In this document: in pieces, positions 13,282 to 21,741 of the stretch
Position numbering within the stretch: position 1 is the stretch's first letter
Layout of the letters: each line of letters starts with the position of its first letter
Source of the DNA: Oscillospiraceae bacterium
Lineage (GTDB): Bacteria; Bacillota; Clostridia; Oscillospirales; Oscillospiraceae
Reading direction: 5' to 3'
Length of the DNA stretch: 32,490 nucleotides
Assembly: GCA_017522015.1 (NCBI GenBank)
Contig: JAFXAW010000046.1
Coordinates: 1 to 32,490, forward strand
Notes under the pieces: model-generated
What the model saw: the letters and a program-made list of their open reading frames with translations, nothing else
What the model was told of the DNA's origin: nothing
Databases searched by the model: none
Made by a program: the position numbers and the translations under genes

Positions 13282-15705
13282 TTACAGCCCCATCTCGGTT
13301 CTGCGGATCAGGTCGTCCTGGCAGTCCTTAAAGACCTCGACGAAGTAGGCCGAGAAGCCCGCCACGCGCACAACCAGATCACGGAAATCCTCCGGATGCT
13401 CCTGCGCCTCACGCAGAGTGTCGGAGTCGATGATGTTCAGCTGCATCTCCATGCCGCCACGGGCAAAATAGGTCTGCATGAGCGCCTTGAGCTTGAGCAG
13501 GCCCTCCTCACCCTTGAGGGCGGTGGGATGGATTTTCATGTTCAGAAGCGTGCCGTTGCCGAAATCGCTCTGGTCGAAGTTCAGCACGGAGTTGAGCGAG
13601 GCGAGCGGGCCGCTCTTATCCATGCCCTGCACCGGGGAGATACCGTCGGACAGCGGCATGCCGGTTTTGCGGCCGTCGGGCGTTGCCCAGGTGTTCAGGC
13701 CGAAGACCGTGTTGAGCGTGACGGGATAGGAACCGGCGCTCCAGCGGCCGCGCGGACCGTAGGAGGAGTTGATGGAGTCGGCATAGATCTTGGCGATCCA
13801 GCCGATGTAGGCATCCGCCTCCGGAATGTTGTTGCCGAAGTGCGGCGCTTCGTTGACGACGATCTGATGCAGCTCCTCATAGCCCTCCCAGTTGGCCATG
13901 ATCGCATCATAAAACTCACGCGTGGTGCAGAGCTTCTTGTCGTAGCACATATAGCGGATGATGTTGAGGGAGTCGGCCACGTTGCCAAGACCGATGCAGG
14001 AGTTGCCGGTGCTGTTATAGCGCGCGCCGCCGGACATAACGTCCTTGCCGCTCTCCATGCAGCCGCCGAAGGTCGCGGAAACGAGGGGCAGCGGCATAAA
14101 CTGCTCGGCCAGACTCTCCCACATGCACTCGTTGGCAACATGCCAGCGGGTGAAGAACTCCACCTGCTTCTTCACGGCCTCGAGCACCTCGTCAAAGGTC
14201 TCCATCTCGTAGAGGAAGCCGGTGCGCAGACCGCTGTGCTGCTTGACCGTGCCGTCCTTGCCGGGCATGGGGTTCGTGCCGTCATTGATCGCGAGCAGCA
14301 CGGCGTTTGTGAGGTTGATATAGGACTCGCAGCCGTCGCCGCCGGGCTGCGCCCACTCCACGGCCATGCCGGCAGGCTCAACGCAGCCGATCAGGCAGTA
14401 GTTGCGGGCAACCTCAAGCGGCAGACCGCGCTTCATCAGCGCCTTGATGATCACATCGTCGCTCTCGAAGGTGGGCACGCCGCCGGCGCGCTTGGTCACC
14501 TCGATCGCCAGCTCCCACAGCGGATCCGGCGTTCCCTTATGTACGCGCAGCGCAAACGGAGGAGAATGCAGAAGCATACGGCCCGCCGTCTGCAGCATCA
14601 TGTAGGTCACGGGGTTGGATGCATCCACGCCATCGCGGTCCACGCCGCCCATCGTTACCAGGAAGCCGCTGGTGTAGCCGGGGTTGGCGATCGTGACAGG
14701 ATTGTACTGCACCATCTTGTTGGGCTCGGCCAGCTTGAGAATAAAGAGATCCATCAGCTCCTGCGCCTTCTCCGGCGTCAGGCGGCCGGCGGCGATGTCC
14801 GCCTCATAGAACTTGCCGAGGTACTGGTCGACGCGGCCGAGGCTGATGCCGTGCTGCTGACCGTCCAGGCACATGCCGAGATGGTAGATGTAAATGCACT
14901 GCATGGCTTCCCAATAGGTGCGGCAGGGATTCTCCACAATCCAGTTCAGGCTGTCCGCCATCGTGAGCAGCTCTTCCTTGCGCACGGGGTCGGTGCACTC
15001 GGCGGCCTGCCGCGCGCACTCCTGACCGTAACGCTTCGTCCAGGTGATGATGCCGTCGCAGACGATGGAGACCGCGCGATAGAAGTTATACTGCTTGGCC
15101 GTGTCGCCCATGATGCCCATGGCTTCGATCTCGGCCATCTTTTCCTCGGCCTCGCGCTTGATCGCGCCGAAGCCGACGTTGATCGCCTTCTCATGGTCGG
15201 CGCAGAAGTGGCCGACAGGCGTGCGGGCGTTGTTGAACGCGTTATACATCAAAACGCCGTTGCCGACGTGCGGCTTATAGCCCTCCGGCAGGTTGGCGTC
15301 CGTCATCGTGCTGAGGTTGACCTGCAGCCAGAAATCCTTTTCCTGCAGGATATAAGCCTTGTCCTCCTCCGAGACGATGTAAGCGTCCGTCTCGCGGGTG
15401 GCGGGGTCGCCGTTGATGAGCTCGTCCACCAGCCAGCCGAAGTTGAACTCCGGATAGATCGCGCTGGCTCTGTACGAAGTGCCCTGTTCGCCGACGATGA
15501 GCTCGTCCTCATTGACGAGCACCGGGATGTTTTCAAACAGGTTCTTCAGGTTCAGCGCACGCCGCATGATGCCGGCGATGTGCAGGTTGTTCTTGTAGAA
15601 ATCCGTCACGAGACGGAAACGCGCCGTGCAGAGTTTCGGCGTCGTGCTGCGATAGCGCTCACGCATTTTCGCTACGCGCGGGGTGATCTCTTTCCATTCG
15701 ACCAT
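13282..15705 (-). CDS. Glycyl radical enzyme, dehydratase/lyase branch, substrate unknown
   Basis: A full-length glycyl radical enzyme of 807 aa. The radical glycine is Gly783 in RVAGFSAYFVEV. The active-site loop is IGCVEPAG with Cys441 and Glu443; a Glu two after the thiyl Cys is shared with glycerol, propanediol and related dehydratases and choline lyase. Pyruvate formate-lyase has two adjacent cysteines and is excluded. His166 in VGHFCADHEKA aligns, from memory, with the substrate-binding His of glycerol/propanediol dehydratase. Right after GCVEP the sequence (AGMAVEWAQPGG) departs from the diol dehydratase pattern I recall, so the substrate probably differs. No microcompartment shell gene or alcohol/aldehyde dehydrogenase is next to it. 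The start is ATG with AGGAGG 7 nt upstream; a near-consensus promoter precedes it. Confidence 0.9.
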   Translation of the reverse strand: MVEWKEITPRVAKMRERYRSTTPKLCTARFRLVTDFYKNNLHIAGIMRRALNLKNLFENIPVLVNEDELIVGEQGTSYRASAIYPEFNFGWLVDELINGDPATRETDAYIVSEEDKAYILQEKDFWLQVNLSTMTDANLPEGYKPHVGNGVLMYNAFNNARTPVGHFCADHEKAINVGFGAIKREAEEKMAEIEAMGIMGDTAKQYNFYRAVSIVCDGIITWTKRYGQECARQAAECTDPVRKEELLTMADSLNWIVENPCRTYWEAMQCIYIYHLGMCLDGQQHGISLGRVDQYLGKFYEADIAAGRLTPEKAQELMDLFILKLAEPNKMVQYNPVTIANPGYTSGFLVTMGGVDRDGVDASNPVTYMMLQTAGRMLLHSPPFALRVHKGTPDPLWELAIEVTKRAGGVPTFESDDVIIKALMKRGLPLEVARNYCLIGCVEPAGMAVEWAQPGGDGCESYINLTNAVLLAINDGTNPMPGKDGTVKQHSGLRTGFLYEMETFDEVLEAVKKQVEFFTRWHVANECMWESLAEQFMPLPLVSATFGGCMESGKDVMSGGARYNSTGNSCIGLGNVADSLNIIRYMCYDKKLCTTREFYDAIMANWEGYEELHQIVVNEAPHFGNNIPEADAYIGWIAKIYADSINSSYGPRGRWSAGSYPVTLNTVFGLNTWATPDGRKTGMPLSDGISPVQGMDKSGPLASLNSVLNFDQSDFGNGTLLNMKIHPTALKGEEGLLKLKALMQTYFARGGMEMQLNIIDSDTLREAQEHPEDFRDLVVRVAGFSAYFVEVFKDCQDDLIRRTEMGL

Positions 15706-15759
15706 GAGTATTCCTCCTATTTACAAGCTGTTTTTATGTATTTCATTCAAATATAAATA

Positions 15760-15788
15760 ATTATACTCTTTTTTTCGCCGTCATTCAA
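15760..15788 (-). promoter_or_regulatory. Sigma-A promoter of the glycyl radical operon
   Basis: On the - strand TTGAAT (15788-15783), 17 bp, TATAAT (15765-15760). The leader to the ATG is about 50 nt, AT-rich, with no obvious riboswitch fold. Confidence 0.75.
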
Positions 15789-15909
15789 GTACCTGCTGCG
15801 CGAAAAAAGCGAGGCATCTACGAAAAAATTGCGTGCGCTCGGCACATATCCGAAAATCCGGAAACGGCGCTGCCGGGGCATGCCGCACCCTCGCCCTCCG
15901 ATGCGCAGG

Positions 15910-16968
15910 CTACTCCAAAAACTGTTCGGGAAACAGCGCCGGAAGGAACTGGCGAAACGCCGTGGGCAGCGCGTAAACGCTTTTCAGCTCTTCGGCATCT
16001 GCCCAGGTCAAACCCCCGCACTCGGCGTCGCAGAGGATGTGATAGCCCGTCATTTCCCAGCGGATGTGGGTGAAAACGTGGGTTCTTTCAATCCGGCGGC
16101 AGAGCGTTTGCGGCCGGACGCCCAAACCGTTTGCATACAGCAGCGCCTCGCGGTCGGAAAGCTCTTTTTCCTCATTCGGAAACTGCCAGAGCCCCGCCAA
16201 AAGTCCCCGCGCCGCACGGCGGCAGATGGCAAGGCGGTCGCCGCACTGCAGCAGATAAACCGTCACGCGCGCGACCTTCTTCTCCCGCTTCGGCGATCGG
16301 ACGGGATACTGCGCCGCCGTGCCGCTTTGTCCGGCAAGGCAGAAGGCCGCGCAGGGACACGCTGCACATTGGGGCGCGCGCGGCGTGCAGACCGTCGCGC
16401 CGAGCTCCATCATCGCCTGCGTGAAATCTGCAGTATCGTCGGGATAGACCGCCTCTAAGTTTTCCTGCATCTCCCGCTTCACGCGCGGCAAATCCACGCT
16501 CTCCGGGCAGGCCGTCAGGCGCGAGAGCACGCGCAGGACATTGCCGTCCACCGCCGCGCGCTTCTCGCCGAAGCAGATCGAGGCGATCGCGCCGGCCGTA
16601 TAGGGCCCGACGCCGGGCAGGGCGCGAATCTCCTCCCAGCTTTGGGGGAACTTACCGCCGTGTTTGGAGACGATCTGCCGCGCGGCCTTTTGCAGATTGC
16701 GCGCGCGGGTATAATAACCCAGCCCCTCCCAGAGCTTGAGCAGCCTGTCCTCCTCCGCTTCGGCCAGATCGGCAAGCGTCGGCAAGGCCTCTAAAAAGCG
16801 CAGGTAATAGCCGCGCACGGCCTCCACGCGCGTCTGCTGCAGCATAATCTCCGAGATCCAGACATGATACGGCTCGCGGTCGCGCCGCCACGGCAGATCG
16901 CGGGCGTTCTCCCGAAACCACGGCAGCAGCGCCGCGGGCAAAAGGGCATATTGATTTTCCTTGTCCAT
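15910..16968 (-). CDS. mutY: A/G-specific adenine glycosylase MutY
   Basis: Removes adenine paired with 8-oxoguanine in DNA (352 aa). Catalytic Glu40 lies in ISEIMLQQTRV; the helix-hairpin-helix is LPGVGPYTAGAIAS at 117-130; the catalytic Asp is Asp141 in AVDGNV. The [4Fe-4S] ligands are Cys194, Cys201, Cys204 and Cys210 with the standard C-x6-C-x2-C-x5-C spacing. The C-terminal NUDIX-like domain (about 230-345), which reads 8-oxoG, includes FTHIRWEM. It lies 77 nt downstream of the lipoprotein gene on the same strand and may be read from its promoter. No clear terminator is seen in the 121 bases between its stop and the next promoter. Confidence 0.95.
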   Translation of the reverse strand: MDKENQYALLPAALLPWFRENARDLPWRRDREPYHVWISEIMLQQTRVEAVRGYYLRFLEALPTLADLAEAEEDRLLKLWEGLGYYTRARNLQKAARQIVSKHGGKFPQSWEEIRALPGVGPYTAGAIASICFGEKRAAVDGNVLRVLSRLTACPESVDLPRVKREMQENLEAVYPDDTADFTQAMMELGATVCTPRAPQCAACPCAAFCLAGQSGTAAQYPVRSPKREKKVARVTVYLLQCGDRLAICRRAARGLLAGLWQFPNEEKELSDREALLYANGLGVRPQTLCRRIERTHVFTHIRWEMTGYHILCDAECGGLTWADAEELKSVYALPTAFRQFLPALFPEQFLE

Positions 16969-17045
16969 ACAGCGTCACTCCGTTTTCGTCCAAAATTCCG
17001 GCGGGATGCTTTGCGCCCATGATTCAGTTGGGCCATTATAAAACG

Positions 17046-18302
17046 CTATGAAACCTGCCCGTACCGGATGCGGATATACGACAATGGCGTTTCCGGATCG
17101 CTTGTATCAACCTGCGACAGGAACAGCACAAAGCCGTCGCCGACATAGGCCCCGTAATACGCGGTGTTTTCGTTGCTAAGGCGCACGAAGCGGTCATTTT
17201 CTATGTCGTAATACACCGGTTTTTCCGGGTTGGTGATCTCCCAGACCATCACGCTTTCATTTCCCTGAATGTGATAGGTGTAATTCGCTGTCTTCCCCTC
17301 CAAAAGGGGCTGCGCCTCTTCGCCAACATAAATATTCGTTGACGTCACGGACACGGGATCGTAATAATTAAAGAGCGATTTGTATACCGTCTCACCAATG
17401 ACCGTATAGTCTGCCGTATCATCGCCGAATTCCGTGATAAAAGTCTCTTCTCCGTCGATGTTCGCGTATAACAAAGGTTCGTTATTTTCGCCCCGCTTGA
17501 GATAAGAGATCCCATCCAGATACGGGTTTGGCCGTTTGGCCATTTCGGCCACGACGCTGATCTCTTTTTTCTCCGCGTCATAGCAAAGCACATCCATCAC
17601 CATGACGCCTTCGTCATCATATCCCAAAATCGTGTCAAAGAAAACTTTGCTGCCGAGAATCACAACGGGATTGGAATTCTCCGCATAGACGCCGCCTGTT
17701 TCGGGATCGATTGCATCGGAATAAATGACTTCATCCTCCGCGCCGGATTTGTTGCACAAATGCAGCTTGGTAATCATCTGTTCCCCGGAGAGGATCACTT
17801 CTTTCCAGACGATAAAATTTTCTCCAAGGCCAAGCATGTACCCGAGCGAATTGCCGTCATCCAGCGTGATGAGCGGGGTATACTGCTGATCCTCTATGCA
17901 ATACTTCCCGATTTCGCTGAACACGGGCGCGTCATTGGACATCGCGATGGTGTAGAGCGTGCCGTCGGGCTCCATACAGGTAACGCCCGGCGTTTGCCCG
18001 CGAACGGAGGGCAGCGTAAAGATTCCGGTTTCATAGTTGCTATCATCGTAGGCCGTAAACTCCAGCACTTCCCGGTTATAGATATAGTTGTCATCCTCAT
18101 AGGGGGCTGCAGTCTGCGCGGGCGTGCTTTCCGGCGTCGGGCTTTCGTTATTTTCCCCTTCCAGCGTCGGGCTTTCGTTTTCAACAGCTTCCGTCGGTTC
18201 GGAGGATGGACCGCCCGGCGTTTCAAGGTCTCCATTGGAACAGGCGATCAGTGTTGTCAACATTACGAGCGTGAGCAAAATGAATACGAACGTTTTTTTC
18301 AA
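17046..18302 (-). CDS. Secreted lipoprotein, probable beta-propeller, unknown function
   Basis: I do not recognise this protein. It is a lipoprotein of 418 aa: MKK, a hydrophobic stretch and the lipobox LIAC with Cys21. A Pro/Glu/Thr-rich linker (about 25-62) contains the duplicated phrase NESPT. Residues 65-418 consist of repeated strand pairs such as DGTLYTIAMSNDAP, LGENFIVWKEV, GSKVFFDTIL and EPLLYANIDGE, the pattern of six- or seven-bladed propellers like DUF5050 proteins. The start is TTG 18302: GGGAGGG lies 7 nt upstream, and the promoter predicts a transcript start near 18332, which coincides with the alternative ATG there. It is followed by mutY on the same strand, with no functional link evident. 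Confidence 0.75.
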   Translation of the reverse strand: MKKTFVFILLTLVMLTTLIACSNGDLETPGGPSSEPTEAVENESPTLEGENNESPTPESTPAQTAAPYEDDNYIYNREVLEFTAYDDSNYETGIFTLPSVRGQTPGVTCMEPDGTLYTIAMSNDAPVFSEIGKYCIEDQQYTPLITLDDGNSLGYMLGLGENFIVWKEVILSGEQMITKLHLCNKSGAEDEVIYSDAIDPETGGVYAENSNPVVILGSKVFFDTILGYDDEGVMVMDVLCYDAEKKEISVVAEMAKRPNPYLDGISYLKRGENNEPLLYANIDGEETFITEFGDDTADYTVIGETVYKSLFNYYDPVSVTSTNIYVGEEAQPLLEGKTANYTYHIQGNESVMVWEITNPEKPVYYDIENDRFVRLSNENTAYYGAYVGDGFVLFLSQVDTSDPETPLSYIRIRYGQVS

Positions 18303-18338
18303 GCTGATTCCCTCCCAAATGTGATAATTCACTTATAT

Positions 18339-18366
18339 TGTATATCACGCGCGGGAGCTTCGTCAA
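18339..18366 (-). promoter_or_regulatory. Promoter of the propeller lipoprotein gene
   Basis: On the - strand TTGACG (18366-18361), 16 bp, TATACA (18344-18339). The transcript start should fall near 18332. Confidence 0.6.
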
Positions 18367-18391
18367 CTTTCCATGTGGTTTCCGGTGCAGG

Positions 18392-18424
18392 AAAAAAGGT
18401 CCGGATCGCAAACCGATCCGGACC
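18392..18424 (-). terminator. Terminator of the spoIIIA operon
   Basis: A perfect 11-bp stem (18398-18408 with 18414-18424) is followed on the - strand by TTTTTT. It lies 10 nt past the spoIIIAH stop. Confidence 0.88.
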
Positions 18425-18433
18425 CTTTCTTTT

Positions 18434-19102
18434 TCAGGCCTCGCTCTCTTCTTCGGGGACAAGCCATTCCTCCGGCGTCATTTCGCCCTTGACCTCGATG
18501 ACCCGCATGTCGGAGGCGCTCAGACCGGTTTCCGCCAGAACGGTGTCCGTGATGCGCGCGACATCTGCCTGCGAAAGCCCCTCCAGCGGCGCGGGCACCG
18601 CGACCGTCACCGACTCGTCGGTGAGAAACACCACGCAGTCGGCAAAGCCCTTGGCGATGAGCAGGTTTTCAACCTGTGCCTCCTGCATGGAATAGTTCGC
18701 CATATCCGCAAGCCCCGCCATCGCCGCGTCAATGACCTCCTGCGAGGCGTTTTCCGCCGCCGCGGCCTGCGAGAGCAGCTCTAAGGCGCTGTCCCGCGTC
18801 TGCTGCCGCGTCAGACGCGCGGAGGCAAAATAGCCGCCCGTTTCGACGGCCGCATTGCCGGCAGTCTGCGCCTCATCCCCGCCGCCGCTGAGCTCATTGA
18901 GCACGGCGGAGGCATCCTCCCCGCTCAGCGACGCGCCGTAGACCTTTTCCGCCTCCGCGCGCGCCGCGTCCTCGGCCATGACCATATCCGCATCCACCGG
19001 AGCCGGCTGCTCCTTGTTGTTGTAGGACCAGTTGAGCCAGACCGCCGCGCACACGAACAGCACGACCGCCACGACAATCAGACTCCGTTTGCCTTTTTTC
19101 AT
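18434..19102 (-). CDS. spoIIIAH: Stage III sporulation protein AH
   Basis: The mother-cell channel protein that reaches across the intermembrane space and binds SpoIIQ (or its counterpart) of the forespore (222 aa). There is one N-terminal membrane helix at about 7-25 (LIVVAVVLFVCAAVWLNW), a charged Ala/Glu-rich linker, and a C-terminal ring-building domain (about 100-210) ending VAVPAPLEGLSQADVARI. It is the last gene of the operon, separated from spoIIIAG by 160 nt instead of the tight spacing elsewhere. TAGGA lies 6 nt before the ATG. Confidence 0.93.
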   Translation of the reverse strand: MKKGKRSLIVVAVVLFVCAAVWLNWSYNNKEQPAPVDADMVMAEDAARAEAEKVYGASLSGEDASAVLNELSGGGDEAQTAGNAAVETGGYFASARLTRQQTRDSALELLSQAAAAENASQEVIDAAMAGLADMANYSMQEAQVENLLIAKGFADCVVFLTDESVTVAVPAPLEGLSQADVARITDTVLAETGLSASDMRVIEVKGEMTPEEWLVPEEESEA

Positions 19103-19262
19103 TGTTTTCCTAACCTCCCCGCGTCTCTGACGCTGATTTTTACTTATTTTGCAGCTCCGGACGGCGTTCTGCGCCCGGGGCTGTCTTTCCGTCCGGCGGG
19201 ACCGGACGGGAGAATCCCGCCCGCCCGGTCAGGGCAAAGAGCTGTTCTGCTCCCCGCCGCGT
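19103..19262 (-). other. Structured 160-bp gap between spoIIIAG and spoIIIAH
   Basis: CCGGACGG (19157-19164) can pair with CCGTCCGG (19189-19196), and a second GC-rich dyad lies at about 19200-19230. No T-run follows, so these look more like processing or stabilising structures than a terminator. No gene is seen. Confidence 0.4.
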
Positions 19263-19742
19263 TCACGCCAGGCGTGCCACCGTGATTCTGTCCGCGCCGA
19301 GACCGGTCACCGCGCGCAGCGCCTCCGTTACCGCCAGGCGCACCTGCGCCTGATGCGCACCCTCGCACAGCACGAGCGCGCCCTGATACTCCGGATAGGT
19401 GTAGCGCAGCTCCACGGGCGCCTGCGCGCCGCCTCCGGTGGAGACGATGAGCGTCCCGCCCGCCTCGGAGGCAAGCTCGCGCTGCACGCCGCCGCGCACG
19501 GAGAGCACAACCTTTGCCTTGCCCGCGCCGTCGATGAGACTCACCGCCTCGGACAGGCGCGCCTCCTGCTCGGCGAGGTCAAATTCCAGCGCCGAAAGCT
19601 GCGCGGGCGTCTCCTCTGCCTGACTTTCCGCTTCGCCGCCCGAGCAGCGCGGCAGCAGCAGAAGCAGCAGCCCGAACAGCAGCACGAGCAGCGCGTATTT
19701 CCCCTCTTTGAGTTTTGCCGTGAGTTTTTCCAATCCGCGCAT
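19263..19742 (-). CDS. spoIIIAG: Stage III sporulation protein AG
   Basis: A protein of 159 aa that forms the large ring of the SpoIIIA-SpoIIQ complex in the space between mother cell and forespore. The membrane helix is at about 16-31 (ALLVLLFGLLLLLLP). The soluble ring-building domain follows: EARLSEAVSLIDGAGKAKVVLSV, then VELRYTYPEYQGALVLCEGA and the closing VTEALRAVTGLGADRITVARL. Its ATG directly abuts the spoIIIAF stop (TGA-ATG), indicating coupled translation. Confidence 0.93.
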   Translation of the reverse strand: MRGLEKLTAKLKEGKYALLVLLFGLLLLLLPRCSGGEAESQAEETPAQLSALEFDLAEQEARLSEAVSLIDGAGKAKVVLSVRGGVQRELASEAGGTLIVSTGGGAQAPVELRYTYPEYQGALVLCEGAHQAQVRLAVTEALRAVTGLGADRITVARLA

Positions 19743-20261
19743 TCAGCCGCCTCCCGCGTGCGCCGCCTCTCCGGCGGGCGTCTTCCAGTGCTGTCTCTCG
19801 TCGGGGATCCCGAGCTCCGCTTCGATGGCCCCGGCGAGACGCTGCTTTTCCCCGGCATCCGCCGAGACGGTGATCTCCATCTCATACGGATACCAGCACA
19901 GCGCATCTCCCCATTTTGCCGTTACGGTCACCTCCTCCGGCGCAAGGCCGACGAAGCGTGCTTTGTCCAATATATATGCAGCGCACTCCGCCTCTATGAT
20001 TGTCCGGGAGAGCCGGTCGTTGGTTTCCTCCAGCCTTGCCGAGGCCTGCGCCGCCATGTCCCGGTAGGACGCCATGGACATGGAATAGGTTTCAAAATCA
20101 AACTGTCCGAGTGGGCCGAGCAGCGCGATGATGAGCACAACGCCGCACAGCAGCCGCAGCACGCGGCGCGTTCTTCCCTCCGGCGTGACGGTGAGCGCGA
20201 ACGAACACAAAATCGCAGCGCCGGTCAGCGGCAGCAGCCAGCTTCGCAGAAATTCCGTCAC
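19743..20261 (-). CDS. spoIIIAF: Stage III sporulation protein AF
   Basis: A 172-aa membrane protein of the SpoIIIA complex. Two N-terminal membrane helices (about 5-25 and 33-52, with RRVLRLLCGVVLIIALLGP as the second) are followed by a soluble ring-like domain at about 85-155 (LDKARFVGLAPEEVTVTAKW). The start is GTG 20261, overlapping the spoIIIAE stop in the sequence GTGA, so translation is coupled. Confidence 0.92.
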   Translation of the reverse strand: MTEFLRSWLLPLTGAAILCSFALTVTPEGRTRRVLRLLCGVVLIIALLGPLGQFDFETYSMSMASYRDMAAQASARLEETNDRLSRTIIEAECAAYILDKARFVGLAPEEVTVTAKWGDALCWYPYEMEITVSADAGEKQRLAGAIEAELGIPDERQHWKTPAGEAAHAGGG

Positions 20262-21355
20262 AGCCCCGTCACCGTCCTTACGCTGGAGACGATGGAGAAA
20301 AAGAGCATCAGTCCGCCCGCGCCGACGAGCCCCATCACCATGCCGTAAGCACTTCCGACGCCGCTGACAAGCCCCTGCAGCCGCTTCGAGGACACCACGC
20401 CCGCCAACCCCGCAACCGCCTTATAGGTCAGATATTGCACGCCGAGCCGCAAAAAGGGCGTCAGACAAACGCAGAGCACCGCCAGAAGCCCGAACACGCC
20501 CACCGCGTTGCGCAGGATTCCCGCGCCCGTAACCAAGGTTCCCGCCGCGTCGGAGATGATGCTCCCGACCACGGGCAGCGCGGTGGAAATCGCCGTTTTC
20601 GTCAGGCGGGAGGCCGCGGCGTCCGCCGTGCCGCTGATGACGCCCGTCAGGCTCAGGTAACAGGTGAAGCCCAGCATCAGCAGCGTGATGAGTGTGCCGG
20701 CAAGCCATTTGAGAAAGCCCGCAACGCCGGAGAGCGCATCGTTCCCGAGCGCGGCCTTGGCCACTGTCGCGGCCAGATAGGCATACACCGCCGGCATGAC
20801 AACGACGTTTGCCGCCGTGAGCAGCAGGTCGAAAAACAGCGCTGTGGCGGCATATTTCGCCGCGCCGGAAGTAACCGCGCCGCCGGCCGTTGCCGCGGCC
20901 GCCATCGTCGGCAGCAGCGCCTTTGAAAAATCGGAAAGGCTGTGCAGCGTCTGCGTGCCGAGGCCGATGAAGCTGCGCACATCCTCCACCGCCGCGGCAG
21001 CAATGCCGAGCGCGCCGCCGAGCTCCACATAGTGCAGCGCGCTTTCCGGGGCAAAGACCTCGGCGGCCGCGCACAGCAGCACGATGCCCAGAATGACCGC
21101 GGCGCTGCGCAGGCCGCTGCGGAGAAATTCACTCGCCTTCTCCTTCGCCCAATCCAGAATCCGGCTGAGCACGCCTTCCGGCTCGAGTGTCTCCGTCAGG
21201 GAGACGTCCCCGAGAAAGGCCTCCGCCTCCTCCGGGAGCGCGGCACGCAGTTCCTCCGTTCCGAGCGCGGCAGCCTGCTCCTCCTGCACGTTCACGGCAA
21301 AGGCGCTCCCGCTCAGCAGCAGACACAGCAGCAGGCAAAGCAGCGCCGTCTTCAC
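20258..21355 (-). CDS. spoIIIAE: Stage III sporulation protein AE
   Basis: A polytopic membrane protein of the SpoIIIA complex (365 aa), with an N-terminal signal-like helix (LLCLLLCLLLSGSAFA) and about six further membrane segments. Recognisable stretches are GLGTQTLHSLSDFSKALLP, ALPVVGSIISDAAGTLVTG and LTYKAVAGLAGVVSSKRL. The start is GTG 21355: GGAGG lies 6 nt upstream and the GTGA overlaps the spoIIIAD stop. The reading frame stays open much further upstream, but that part is antisense-like and overlaps spoIIIAD. Confidence 0.93.
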   Translation of the reverse strand: MKTALLCLLLCLLLSGSAFAVNVQEEQAAALGTEELRAALPEEAEAFLGDVSLTETLEPEGVLSRILDWAKEKASEFLRSGLRSAAVILGIVLLCAAAEVFAPESALHYVELGGALGIAAAAVEDVRSFIGLGTQTLHSLSDFSKALLPTMAAAATAGGAVTSGAAKYAATALFFDLLLTAANVVVMPAVYAYLAATVAKAALGNDALSGVAGFLKWLAGTLITLLMLGFTCYLSLTGVISGTADAAASRLTKTAISTALPVVGSIISDAAGTLVTGAGILRNAVGVFGLLAVLCVCLTPFLRLGVQYLTYKAVAGLAGVVSSKRLQGLVSGVGSAYGMVMGLVGAGGLMLFFSIVSSVRTVTGL

Positions 21356-21738
21356 AGGAGACCTCCGAGCATCTGCAGCAGCGTGTGCACGAGCGGCAGC
21401 GAGACGCACAGCGCGGCGCCCGCGCCGCAAAGCTCCACGGCGGAGGCGACGCCCGACTGTCCCGCATCCTTGCACAAATCCGCGCACAGGCGCGCCACGA
21501 TGCCAACCGCGACGCATTTGAGCACCGGCATCACCAGCGTGCGCTGCAGGGATGTGAAATCCATGACCAAACGCAGCGTCTCGCGCAGCTCGGAGAGCAT
21601 TGTTAAAGCGAGCGTCAGCACCACGGCGGACGCCGCCATCGCCAAAAGAAGGCTGATCTCCGGATTGGTTTTTTTGATCGCAAGGCCGACCAGCGCGGAC
21701 ACCACACCGAGCGCTGCGGCTTTTATCAGCAGTTCCAT
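21352..21738 (-). CDS. spoIIIAD: Stage III sporulation protein AD
   Basis: A small membrane protein (128 aa, normal length) with four hydrophobic segments, including LLIKAAALGVVSALVGLAI at the start and PEISLLLAMAASAVVLTLAL. The stretch PVLKCVAVGIVARLCADLCKDAGQSGVASAVE is typical of SpoIIIAD. Three nucleotides separate it from the spoIIIAC stop. Confidence 0.93.
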   Translation of the reverse strand: MELLIKAAALGVVSALVGLAIKKTNPEISLLLAMAASAVVLTLALTMLSELRETLRLVMDFTSLQRTLVMPVLKCVAVGIVARLCADLCKDAGQSGVASAVELCGAGAALCVSLPLVHTLLQMLGGLL

Positions 21739-21741
21739 CTC

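Noticed and set aside
12214-15756. A 1180-codon open frame on the + strand
   Set aside because: It is antisense to the glycyl radical enzyme and its activase, has no ribosome site and no recognisable motif; a product of GC-rich codon bias.
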